Source: JAWAFC01 sp038890815 (GTDB lineage Archaea; Micrarchaeota; Micrarchaeia; Burarchaeales; JACRGF01). From it: a DNA stretch of 64,000 nucleotides. Positions 24,599 to 33,200 of the stretch are shown here, piece by piece. The translations under genes and the position numbers were made by a program. The notes under the pieces were generated by a model. It saw only the letters and a program-made list of their open reading frames with translations, was not told the DNA's origin and did not search any database. The stretch's first letter is position 1. Each line of letters opens with the position of its first letter. The stretch spans positions 62,001 to 126,000 of the forward strand of contig JAWAFC010000003.1 in the NCBI GenBank assembly GCA_038890815.1, written 5' to 3'.

Positions 24599-24991
24599 GT
24601 GAGGAAGCTCATCGGAGTAGCCAATTCCCTGTTCGGCAGCCTCGGCTTCGTGGGGAGCGCGCACGAGGTGTGCCACGCCTCCTGCACCGTCGCCATCGCC
24701 CTCCTGTCGGTGGCGGGCGTGTCGGTTTCGGGCATGCCCCTGCTTTTCCTGCAGGATTGGGCGCTGGCTTTCTGGGGCATGGGGGTGGCGTTCATGGCGT
24801 TCAGCATCTGGCTGGCGCGTGGCGGCTTCCACGCACCTTCACCAAAGCTCCTGACAGCAAACGCTGGCATACTGATTGCCGGCGTGCCGTTCGGGTTTGT
24901 CGATGCCCTGCGGCCTCTCCTGTGGCTATTCGGCGGCACCATGGTAACCGCAGCCGTGGCGTGGTTTTTGTATGAGCGGTTTTTTGCTTGA
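24599..24991 (+). CDS. Polytopic membrane protein with HEVCHASC motif
   Basis: 130 residues, three to four TM helices. The first helix region carries HEVCHASC (His22, Cys25, His26, Cys29), a potential intramembrane metal or thiol site. GTG start with GAGGTG upstream. MerT-like metal transport proteins have comparable size and paired Cys, but no firm homology is claimed. Confidence 0.65.
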   Translation: MRKLIGVANSLFGSLGFVGSAHEVCHASCTVAIALLSVAGVSVSGMPLLFLQDWALAFWGMGVAFMAFSIWLARGGFHAPSPKLLTANAGILIAGVPFGFVDALRPLLWLFGGTMVTAAVAWFLYERFFA

Positions 24992-25841
24992 GGCATTACG
25001 GTGGAGCGCGCTCGCCATGATGATTGTCTATGTGGCGCTGGTGGCGCTTGCGCCCTTCCTCATCCAACAGGAAGGGATGCTGCTCGGCCTTGGCGCGTTC
25101 GTTTTCCTGTTTAACACACAGATGTGCCACGAGCTTCCCCAGCGCATGCTCTTTCTATTCGGTCAGCAGATGGCGCTCGATGCGAGGAGCACGAGCATCT
25201 TTCTCGGGGCAATACTGGGGTATCTTGCGATTTTTTTCCATAAGAAATTGCCAGCAATGCTTTCAGACAAGTGGATTGCCGCCGCATCGCTGGTTCCGAT
25301 GGCTGTCGATGGTCTGACGCAGCTCGCTGGCTGGAGGGAGAGCGACCTTGCGCTGCGCATCTTTACGGGTAGCATCGCCGGATTCTTTATCACTTATGCG
25401 ACGCTCGCGAGGGCGGGTGAGAGCAAGGAGGACAGGATGAAAGGCATTGCGGCCGCACTCATGTTGTCCGTGCTCATACTCCTGTTGATTATCCCGATAG
25501 CCTATGTGCTCGGCAACACCTACCACTCCAAGGAAGAGCTGCTGTCATCGGTCCGTGCGCAATCGCCAGCACCTTACTATGCCGCATTCTACATCGCGCC
25601 CAATGCATTCGCGGGTGGCATAGCGGGCGACCCATACCTGCCGAGCTACAACGACACAATACTCAGCGACGCCGCACGCTTCGGCTCGCCCGCGCACCCG
25701 AACGGCGCATGGGCAATCGCAGCGTTGCCCTCGCCGCCGGAGAAAAACGGCAAGGCCGTGTTCCTGTCGAACACGAGAGGAACTTTTTATTACTTCGACG
25801 CCATGAGCGGGGAACTGGTTGCGAAAATAGAGCGTGCCTGA
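24972..25841 (+). CDS. DUF2085-like membrane protein lacking the CxxC
   Basis: 289 residues. About five TM helices in the first ~190 residues, then an extracellular C-terminal domain of ~100 residues. The DUF2085 signature is CHELPQRMLFLFGQQ...ARSTSIFLG; the usual CARCTG is DARSTS here (Asp70, Ser73), while Cys52 remains. Start overlaps the preceding gene by 20 bases, so it belongs to the operon. DUF2085 proteins have no established function. The loss of two cysteines is unexpected in an operon otherwise rich in them. Confidence 0.7.
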   Translation: MSGFLLEALRWSALAMMIVYVALVALAPFLIQQEGMLLGLGAFVFLFNTQMCHELPQRMLFLFGQQMALDARSTSIFLGAILGYLAIFFHKKLPAMLSDKWIAAASLVPMAVDGLTQLAGWRESDLALRIFTGSIAGFFITYATLARAGESKEDRMKGIAAALMLSVLILLLIIPIAYVLGNTYHSKEELLSSVRAQSPAPYYAAFYIAPNAFAGGIAGDPYLPSYNDTILSDAARFGSPAHPNGAWAIAALPSPPEKNGKAVFLSNTRGTFYYFDAMSGELVAKIERA

Positions 25842-25894
25842 CATGGCCAAAAATTTGCTTTTCCACCAAGCACTCACAAGAGGAGAAGGAGATG

Positions 25895-25968
25895 TGGGGG
25901 GACCGAGATTTGAACTCGGGTCTTCGGGTCCCAAACCCGAAAGCATAACCAGGCTAGCCCATCCCCCA
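25895..25968 (-). tRNA. tRNA-Pro (anticodon UGG)
   Basis: 74 nt without an encoded CCA. Anticodon stem TCGGG/CCCGA with loop TTTGGGA (UGG), T stem CCGAG/CTCGG with loop TTCAAAT, T8, A14, G18G19 and A21 all in place. Acceptor pairs are G2-C71 to A7-U66; the 1-72 position reads U·C, a mismatch. A TATA-like AATAAAAG lies about 20 nt upstream (25986-25993). It sits 53 bp after the end of the Cys-rich operon on the opposite strand. Confidence 0.88.
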
Positions 25969-25988
25969 AAGTTTTTTGGGCAAGCCTT

Positions 25989-26567
25989 TTATTCAATTAC
26001 TTGTATCTCGCCGCTCTTCATCTGGGGGTGGAACACACTGAAATAGGTGAAAACGCCCGTGCTATCGAACACGACCGAGAAGCTTTGATTGAAGGTGAGA
26101 TTTTCGCTCTCAAAACCCTCCCCGGCTATCCTGTGTGTGTAGGCATCGAGGTTTATCCACGTCACCCTTGTGCCTTTCCTGATCGTTATCTTTGCTGGCC
26201 TGAAGGCGGCATTCCTTATCGTTATGTTGACCTCGCCGCTCAGCACGCCCGGCTCCGCCGGGATGATGGGCTGCACGATGATGCCGGGCCCCTCGCTCGG
26301 CTGCGGCGCGGTCGCTATTATGACGGGCGAGGTTGTGTTTACCGGCATCGAGGCGGCGGGGGCTGGGATGTTCGGCTCAGGCGGAAGAAGGGGCGCCGGA
26401 ATGGTGATGTTGGGTGGTTGCGGCGTGGCGACTTCGCGCGCGGGCTCGCTCGGCGTTATGTTTGGCTTTGCCGGCCCGAGCACTATCTCCTGTGGTTGTG
26501 GAACTGCTGGAGGCTGTGCAGCACAGCCGAGCAGGAATACGGCCACCAAAACCAGCAATTTTTTCAC
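25989..26567 (-). CDS. Plastocyanin-like lipoprotein missing the Cys ligand
   Basis: 192 residues. Lipobox (FLLGC, Cys15), a long Pro-rich stalk (about 18-108), and a cupredoxin domain (about 112-192). Type 1 copper needs His, Cys, His, Met; here His145, His180 and Met183 are present, but the Cys of the usual YxCxxHPxM is Ser177. It could hold a red/blue-less copper site, be a copper chaperone, or be inactive. GTG start; an AT-rich TATA region (26585-26595) sits about 23 nt upstream. Confidence 0.75.
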   Translation of the reverse strand: MKKLLVLVAVFLLGCAAQPPAVPQPQEIVLGPAKPNITPSEPAREVATPQPPNITIPAPLLPPEPNIPAPAASMPVNTTSPVIIATAPQPSEGPGIIVQPIIPAEPGVLSGEVNITIRNAAFRPAKITIRKGTRVTWINLDAYTHRIAGEGFESENLTFNQSFSVVFDSTGVFTYFSVFHPQMKSGEIQVIE

Positions 26568-26598
26568 GCGCGTATTATGTCACAAAAAATATTTAGCT

Positions 26599-27384
26599 TT
26601 ACCCTCTTTTCTCAATGCCACCGAACGGCCTTATCCAGTATCGCATGAGCGCTTCCTCCTCGGTGAAGTGCAGCTCGCCCGGCACGATTATCACGAATGG
26701 AGGCTCCCCCCACGGAACCTCGAGCAGCCTTTTGATCTTGCCATAACCGATGAGCTGGGTGGGACTCCCTATCCTGCCGGCAACCACAAGCTTATCCTGT
26801 GGCCTTGCTATGCCGTTTCCCTTCTCCTTCTCCATCTGCATGAGCAGCTCGAGCGCTTCTCTGGCGCCCATGGGCCTTTCCCCAACATCGAGGAAGACGA
26901 GCGTATGCAGCCCCCTTCGCTTGTTGTCAGCGATTTTCTCGTATGGCGAGAGCGGCCTGTAGTTTGCACTCCAGAATGGCAGCGTGACGGGAGGGCCAAA
27001 CTTATAGGTATGCAGCCCGGTCTCCCCGATGACCGCCGTGAGTATGGATGAGGCATGTATTATGCGTGTGGCGATGCCTCTTCTCTGCGCTTCAAGCTGT
27101 AGCGCGATGTGCGTTGTGCTTATCATCGGATCGCCGGGCACAAGAAAAGCAACATTCTTTTCGGCCGCCTGTTCTAGGATGAGCCTGCCATCCTCCACCT
27201 CTTCCCTGCTGAGCATTACTATCTCTTTTCCGCTCAGCAGCGTGAGCTCAGCGATGCCCTGCGGATCTAGCTTTGCTGTATAGTTTTCTGCGAAGACAAG
27301 CTCGGCAGCGCGCAGCTCCTCGAGCCCTCTCACGCTGATGTCCTTGGCAGCCCACACACCCATGCCGATGAATGTGAGTGGCAT
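26599..27384 (-). CDS. dphB: Diphthine synthase
   Basis: 261 residues. SAM-dependent methyltransferase of the tetrapyrrole-methylase fold that methylates the modified histidine of translation elongation factor 2 during diphthamide synthesis. Visible motifs: N-terminal LTFIGMGVW and GLEELRAAE, the VPGDPMISTTH loop, and ETGLHTYKFG. Normal length. TATA-like TTATTTATATTAT (27402-27414) is centred about 24 nt before the ATG. Confidence 0.93.
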   Translation of the reverse strand: MPLTFIGMGVWAAKDISVRGLEELRAAELVFAENYTAKLDPQGIAELTLLSGKEIVMLSREEVEDGRLILEQAAEKNVAFLVPGDPMISTTHIALQLEAQRRGIATRIIHASSILTAVIGETGLHTYKFGPPVTLPFWSANYRPLSPYEKIADNKRRGLHTLVFLDVGERPMGAREALELLMQMEKEKGNGIARPQDKLVVAGRIGSPTQLIGYGKIKRLLEVPWGEPPFVIIVPGELHFTEEEALMRYWIRPFGGIEKRG

Positions 27385-27430
27385 GCAAGTGCATCAGAGC
27401 CATAATATAAATAACTGAGCCACTTTTGTC

Positions 27431-28300
27431 TCACGCGCCGGCGAGAAGGCGCAGGACATCCCTTACGCCGGGGGCCAGGCCAAAAATTACAAGCAGTAAC
27501 AGTATGTACATTTTCTCACTCTCATCTTTTTCCCTATCGAGCACAACGCACGCCGCGGTTGCGAACGCCACCTTTATGGCATAGAAGGCGAACATCGTGC
27601 CAAACACATCGCCTATCCACCTTCCCACCACGTGCTGCTCGAAATAGGCTGCGCCAGCCAACCTATTGTAGATGTCGATGATCACGAACGTCGCGCCTCC
27701 ATCAAGCGCATGCGAGAAAACTGCGAGCTCTGCCAGAGGCAGTTTTACCCCATAATGTCTGAGAAAAGGTCTGGCCAAGAGCGTACCGCCAACCGCGAGC
27801 GCGAGCACGAGGGCAAAGTAGAGGTGATTTTTTGCCAAGGGCAGGAACAGCGCGAGCTGTGTGAGCCACAGCGCCCAGCCGAAGTGTGCGAGCGCGTGTC
27901 CTTTCCCCAGCTTGTTGAACACAAGCACGCTGGCGAGGGTAAGCAGCCCCACCACGACGTATATCCCAGGGGTAACCGTCAGGTAACCATAGTTGTATAT
28001 GCCAGAATCGACTACAATTTTTCCAAACAGGCCGCCAAGCGCCCCCCTGTGTGTGGCCGCTACCCCCGTATCGACAGCATCGACGAGCACACGAAAGGTT
28101 GAGCCAAACAGGATGAATGGGATGATGGACAGCACGAACTTTCGGTCGATGCGTATGCGCTCGTGCCTGAGGAGCAGGAAAATTCCATAGGCTGCGGCGA
28201 GCGCTATCACCACATAGGTCAGCGTGTTGACCGGGTTATAACCTGTGTGCTGCTGGATGGGCTGGATGTAGTATCTGTAGATGAACTCGTCCAGCGTCAT
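27431..28300 (-). CDS. DUF63 family membrane protein
   Basis: 289 residues with about eight TM helices; an archaea-specific family of unknown function. Family-like segments include FGSTFRVLVDAVDTG, FSHALDGGATFV and the N-terminal FIYRYYIQPI. The ATG at 28300 is preferred over an upstream in-frame start because ATTATTATC (28323-28331) fits as its TATA box and the upstream form would run into dtdA. Confidence 0.85.
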   Translation of the reverse strand: MTLDEFIYRYYIQPIQQHTGYNPVNTLTYVVIALAAAYGIFLLLRHERIRIDRKFVLSIIPFILFGSTFRVLVDAVDTGVAATHRGALGGLFGKIVVDSGIYNYGYLTVTPGIYVVVGLLTLASVLVFNKLGKGHALAHFGWALWLTQLALFLPLAKNHLYFALVLALAVGGTLLARPFLRHYGVKLPLAELAVFSHALDGGATFVIIDIYNRLAGAAYFEQHVVGRWIGDVFGTMFAFYAIKVAFATAACVVLDREKDESEKMYILLLLVIFGLAPGVRDVLRLLAGA

Positions 28301-28337
28301 GGATAGGATGGCGCACCAAACTGATAATAATGTTGCG

Positions 28338-29075
28338 TCAGACCTTCTCGTAGGCAATGCCGTTTTTTTCACACAGAGCGAGCACCTTTTGCCTCTGGCT
28401 TGCGCTCAAGCCCTTCCAATCTATCAAAGCTTTTTCGGCGCGCGGGAGCGTCCTCTCTATTCCTTGCATGAAAGTTTCTTCATCAACCTCATCCACAGCA
28501 TACTTCTGCAGCACATGGCCTATTGCCCACTCGCTCTCGAGCTGAGCACGCGTGAATGCAGGGCAGTAATGTCCCCCTCCTATGCCAAAAGCTGACCTCG
28601 CATTTGGCGGGGGACGAGCCACAATATTTGTGATGGCCTCGGCCACCGCAGCAGCCGCCCCCTCATTTTTCCACTCCTTCTCACCACTCCCTATCTCTAT
28701 GAACAGCAGTGGCGTGCTGAGGAGAGGGCCGTGATGCGTTGCCTCCATGACGACGGGCCATCCGATGCGCTTTGCCGCGCCCATCAGCTCGATAAGCGCC
28801 TGCTTCAGTTTGAGCGCTGGCACGGGCGAGAGCGCGCGCGGCCTTCCACCGAGCTCGGCCTTCGCCCCCCAATTTCCTGCCGCGTGCGCGGTCAGGCAAG
28901 GCCCCCCCTTGCCAGCGTGCCTGCTGGCGAAAATAATGTAATCGGCCTCAGCAGGCGCGGCCTCAAGCAAAACGCTCCTCTTCTTCACTTCGATGAGCTG
29001 CACGCCGCTCTGGCGCAGGCAATGTGCGATGTTGAGCGCGGCCGGATCTTGCGATGAGTACACAACCACGGGCAT
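28338..29075 (-). CDS. dtdA: D-aminoacyl-tRNA deacylase (GEK1 type)
   Basis: 245 residues. Zinc-dependent enzyme that hydrolyses D-amino acids from mischarged tRNA. Characteristic segments: SRHAGKGGPCLTAHAAGNWG, EATHHGPLLSTPLLFIEIGS and GIGGGHYCPAF. Full length. Transcribed from a palindromic TATA box shared with the divergent Cys-rich gene. Confidence 0.93.
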   Translation of the reverse strand: MPVVVYSSQDPAALNIAHCLRQSGVQLIEVKKRSVLLEAAPAEADYIIFASRHAGKGGPCLTAHAAGNWGAKAELGGRPRALSPVPALKLKQALIELMGAAKRIGWPVVMEATHHGPLLSTPLLFIEIGSGEKEWKNEGAAAAVAEAITNIVARPPPNARSAFGIGGGHYCPAFTRAQLESEWAIGHVLQKYAVDEVDEETFMQGIERTLPRAEKALIDWKGLSASQRQKVLALCEKNGIAYEKV

Positions 29076-29097
29076 GTGCTTTTCTCTTTCGCAAACA

Positions 29098-29105
29098 TTT
29101 TAAAA
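29098..29105. promoter_or_regulatory. Palindromic shared TATA box
   Basis: TTTTAAAA is a perfect palindrome whose centre is 26 nt from the dtdA start on one side and 24 nt from the ATG at 29126 on the other. Both divergent genes would be leaderless and compete for one TBP site. Confidence 0.6.
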
Positions 29106-29125
29106 CAAGCTCGAGAGTTAGGTGC

Positions 29126-30277
29126 ATGAGCAATGGCAGGGATGAGGGGCTGGAGAAGCTCGGCCTACTTTTCGGCGCCATCATCCTCCTGCTCATACTG
29201 CTCACGATATGCACGCGCACTGCCCCCACACCCTGTGCCGATGTCCCCGGCTCGGTGCCCTGCTCCACCGAACTCAGTCCTTGCGGATGTTGCGAGAGCA
29301 TTGATCCGAGCGTAAGCAAATGCCGTTGCGCTGAGCCCTGCAGTGTGTGGGATGCCGCAAGACAATGCTGTCGCCCGCCCGATTCGCTGACCTGCTGCAC
29401 TACTCTCCAGCAGGGCGGCAAGTGCGCGCCGGGCCAGACCCCGTGCGACCTGGCTCTGCCAGGCTGTCAGGAAGTTGGCGGCTGCTGCAGGGGAGGCTAT
29501 GCATGGAATGAGGCGTTGGGCTGCTGTGCCACCATTGCTGGTACCTGCCAGTGCCCGGCTGGTAGAGAGTGCCCTGAGGGGGAGACGAACTGCCCAACAG
29601 ATCCACGCTATGGCAAGTGCTGCGCAGCTGGCTATTACTGGGATAACTCGCGAAAATGCTGCTGGAATGCTACATCAGAGCGCTGTCAGCCCGTGTGCGA
29701 GGGCGGTTGCTGTACCTGCCCGCCAGGTGTGGAGTGCCGGAGCGGATGCTGCGATGCCAGCGGAAACTGCATCATCAATTGTACATCCATATATGGCGAG
29801 GGCTATGTACCATGTCCTCCTGGAGTCGATTGCGCAAGCGGATGCTGCAAGCAGCAAAATGGAGAGTGGGTCTGCGCCGGAAGTGGCGGCGGAGTCCCTC
29901 CCGAAACAGGCGGTGATGCATGCGCTCAGTGGGGGCTCGTTTCCTGCGCAAGCATTGGCGTTGGCTGTCCCAACGGCGCGCAGTGCTGTACAACAGATGG
30001 CGAATGCCCAGGAGCCTGCAGCCAACGTATGAGCAGGTACGATCTCAATGGCGACTGCACTGTTGACAAGAATGATGCCGATGCCTGGGATGCATGGTAC
30101 GCCAAGAATGTTGGGGATGGAGGGCAGGGCATGCCATGCCCACCCACCTCCCTCTGCCATGTCTATGACTTGAACAATGATGCTTTCATAGACACATCTG
30201 ACCGCTCCTGCCTTTGCGCGGTATGCGACTGCGAGGGAATTGGCTGGCGGTGCGCTGTGCCCGGCTGTGCGACATAG
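29126..30277 (+). CDS. Cys-rich surface protein with dockerin-like C-terminus
   Basis: 383 residues. One N-terminal TM helix (about 11-29), then a long Cys-rich region with many CC pairs (units such as GGCCRGGYAWNEALGCC and SGCCDASGNC), and a C-terminal part with two EF-hand-like loops: DLNGDCTVDKND and DLNNDAFIDTSD about 45 residues apart, the layout of a dockerin type I domain. Cysteines probably form disulfides, consistent with the Dsb-like genes nearby. A cohesin partner is not seen in the window. Convergent with the giant surface-protein gene, which carries its own Cys-rich repeats. Confidence 0.75.
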   Translation: MSNGRDEGLEKLGLLFGAIILLLILLTICTRTAPTPCADVPGSVPCSTELSPCGCCESIDPSVSKCRCAEPCSVWDAARQCCRPPDSLTCCTTLQQGGKCAPGQTPCDLALPGCQEVGGCCRGGYAWNEALGCCATIAGTCQCPAGRECPEGETNCPTDPRYGKCCAAGYYWDNSRKCCWNATSERCQPVCEGGCCTCPPGVECRSGCCDASGNCIINCTSIYGEGYVPCPPGVDCASGCCKQQNGEWVCAGSGGGVPPETGGDACAQWGLVSCASIGVGCPNGAQCCTTDGECPGACSQRMSRYDLNGDCTVDKNDADAWDAWYAKNVGDGGQGMPCPPTSLCHVYDLNNDAFIDTSDRSCLCAVCDCEGIGWRCAVPGCAT

Positions 30278-30278
30278 A

Positions 30279-33200
30279 CTATATCACAGCATATTCTTTT
30301 CTGGTTGCCAAGTAGAAGAAGATTATCTCAATGACAGCTACCAGCACGCCGACTATCGGATAGGTGAGCGCGCCCACGAGCAGCGGGAAAATAGCCATGG
30401 CAACCGGCACGAGCCTGTTCTCTTCCCCGAGCGCCATGTAGCCAGCCGCCAGCGCGGTCAGTATGAGCAGCAGCCATATTCCCCAGCACAGCTCGATGCA
30501 GCCCATAAATGTGCATTTATCGATCAGGCCATAGCATCCGTGTGGCAACTGCAACACCCCCTGCAACACGGGAACCATGGCGGGCGGCGGGGCTGTCAGA
30601 CATACGCCACCCGCACAGTACCCCTCGCAGCATTCCTCTGTGCTCCTGCAGCCGCTCATCCTGCACACGCACACATTGTTCACACACTTCCCACCGCAGC
30701 AGTCGGCATCGCTCGCGCACCATGTTCCCTTAGCGCACGGCTCGGGCATGGGCAAGGTGATGTTTATGGGCGGCTGAGGAGGCGTTATGTTGAGCGGCTC
30801 GCCGAGCGCTGCAGGCCCGAGCTGAGCAAGGCAGTTGAGGTCTTCGGGCCTGCACTTGCACCGCCCGCTCTGCCTGTCGCAGTAGCCGACAGGACACTGG
30901 AAGTCCGAAATGCATCTTGTGCACACCCCCTGGAAGCATGTGCCCGAGCAGCACTCTGTGCCGGAGGTGCAGGTAAACTGATCCGGCAGGCAGGCCGCAC
31001 ACCTCTCGTTGGCGCAGTAGCCGATGCAACACTCGTCATTGCTCTGACAGAATGCATTGGCTCGCTTGCACCTGCTGCAGATGCCGTTGATGCATTCACC
31101 GGTTGCGCATTCCCAGTCCGCCTTGCAGCGCGTGCATGTGCCGTTGATGCACAGATTTGTGGTGCACTGGGAATCGCTGGTGCAGGGCCTGCACCTGCCT
31201 CCCACACACAGCCCGCTGGCGCACTGGCTGGCCATGGTACAGGGCGTGCAGAAGCCCGCCACACACAGGCCAGTGGCGCACTCGCTGTCATCAAGACAGG
31301 ATGCGCACTCGCCGAAGCGACACAGCCCGGTGGGGCACTCTATGTCATATCTGCACAGCTTTGCGCATTCAACGATCCTGAACTGCTCTGTGGCTGGCAC
31401 ATAGAAGGGCGCCACCACACCAACCTCATATCTGCCAAAGCGAGCTGGCACGAAGACAAATTGCCCAGCCTCATCTGTCGTGCCCTCAGCCACAACCTCC
31501 CACCCCCTTGGTGTCTGCATGATGACACGCACACCCGCACCGGCTATAGGCTGGGCCGGGCTGCCCGCGCCGGGCTGGCTGGCCACGCTTATCGTTGTGT
31601 TCCTGCCCATGCAGTTGTTGGTGATGTTTATCAGCAGGAAGCGCGGCTCCCTCGGCTTGCCGGGCGGCAATGGCCTGGAGATGATGGTAATGTTCTCACC
31701 CTCCACCTGCACGCTGTTGCCAGCGGCATCGGTCGCGGTTATGTTTGTCGGATATGTTCCAGTCTGGCTTCTGACGATGTGGCTGGCCACCCACTCGCCG
31801 TAAACATTGCGGGCCAGGTGGAAGGTCGTCTTTGTCTCATAGTCCATCCCCTCTATCTCCATGAGGTAATTATGCTCGCCGCGCAGCACCACATCGACCA
31901 CGCCCGCCAGGTTGTCGCTCGCCAGCACAGTGATGTCTATCCTCTCGCGCGAGTACACAGGATTTGGTATCACATACATCGCCAGGATGGCGGGCGGAGT
32001 GTCATCGGCAATGAGCCTGCCCGTGTCGTTGAAGCCGAGGTTGCCCGCCGTGTCATTGGCCCACACGGTTATGTTGTACGCACCCTCCAGTGGCGGCGCG
32101 GTGAGGCTATCGTTCTCCCACCTGTCCGTGTTGTTGTTGAATGCCATGGTGTAGTTCACTCCATTCAGCTCGAGCCACACGGCCGCCACGGCAATGTTGT
32201 CGGCAGCCTTCGCGCTCACGACAAACGGCGCGTTGGTCCGCATCGCGTTCGGCAGCACGACAACATCCCACACGTACGGCGGCGTGTTGTCGATGACGAG
32301 CACTCCGGAGTCGTTCCAGGCTAGGTTGCCTACCCTGTCGGCAGCCGAGACATTAACAGTATAGTTTCCTTCAGCGGGCGGCGCCGGCACGCTGGCGTTC
32401 TGCCACACCGGCGTGAAGCCAATGCGCGCGAGCGCGAAGGCCGAGCCGTTCAGCGTGGCGTTCGCGGCTGCCACGCCAGACAGCGGGTCGGTGATGTTCG
32501 CCGAGATGTTCAGGGTGTCGCTCGAGCGGGCCGGATTGGGGGCCACCGACACCCAGCGGATGGATGGCGGGGTATCATCGACGATGAGATATGTGCTGTC
32601 ATCCCACGCCAGGTTGTTGGCCGTGTCGTTGGCCGTCACATTGAGGCGGTAGAAGCCCTCGCTGGCCGGCGCGTTTGTCCACACCTCGTACAGCCCTGTG
32701 GTGGCGTTCAGGGACATGGCGCCCGCGAACACAACGCCACCAAATAAATTGCGCAGCGTGGCATTGACGGCCTGCACGGCCGTATCATCGGTGATGTTTG
32801 CGGTGATGGCCAGTGGCGTGCTGTTGTGAGTGGGGTTTGGCGTTATGCCGACACTCCATATCGTCGGCGGACCGAGGTCGAGTACGAGCGTGACGTTGAG
32901 CGTGCCCGAGGCAGTGATGTTGACGCTGCTCGCGTTGGGCCCGTAAGGCCACCAGCTGGCGCTCGCGGTGTGGTTGTTGAACGTCACGATGTCGGCCTCC
33001 CTCCATATTCCCTCCCGGGCGATCCCCCAGCCCGTCAGGCCGCTGGCGTCGGTGAGCGCGCTGAAAACGAGGTCGCCGTTGGCATCGGTGAGCACAAAGC
33101 TTGCCCCCTCAACGGGATTGCCAAAGTGGCTCGTCACGTTTCCGCGCACATACCAGGCAACGGTCAGGTTGCTGCTGAAATCGTTGGCAATCAGGCTCTT

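Noticed and set aside
30240..32324. Long plus-strand reading frame of 694 codons
   Set aside because: It lies antisense to the giant gene. Its translation is His/Arg-rich with no domain pattern, as expected for the reverse of a high-GC coding sequence; the minus strand has clear domains.
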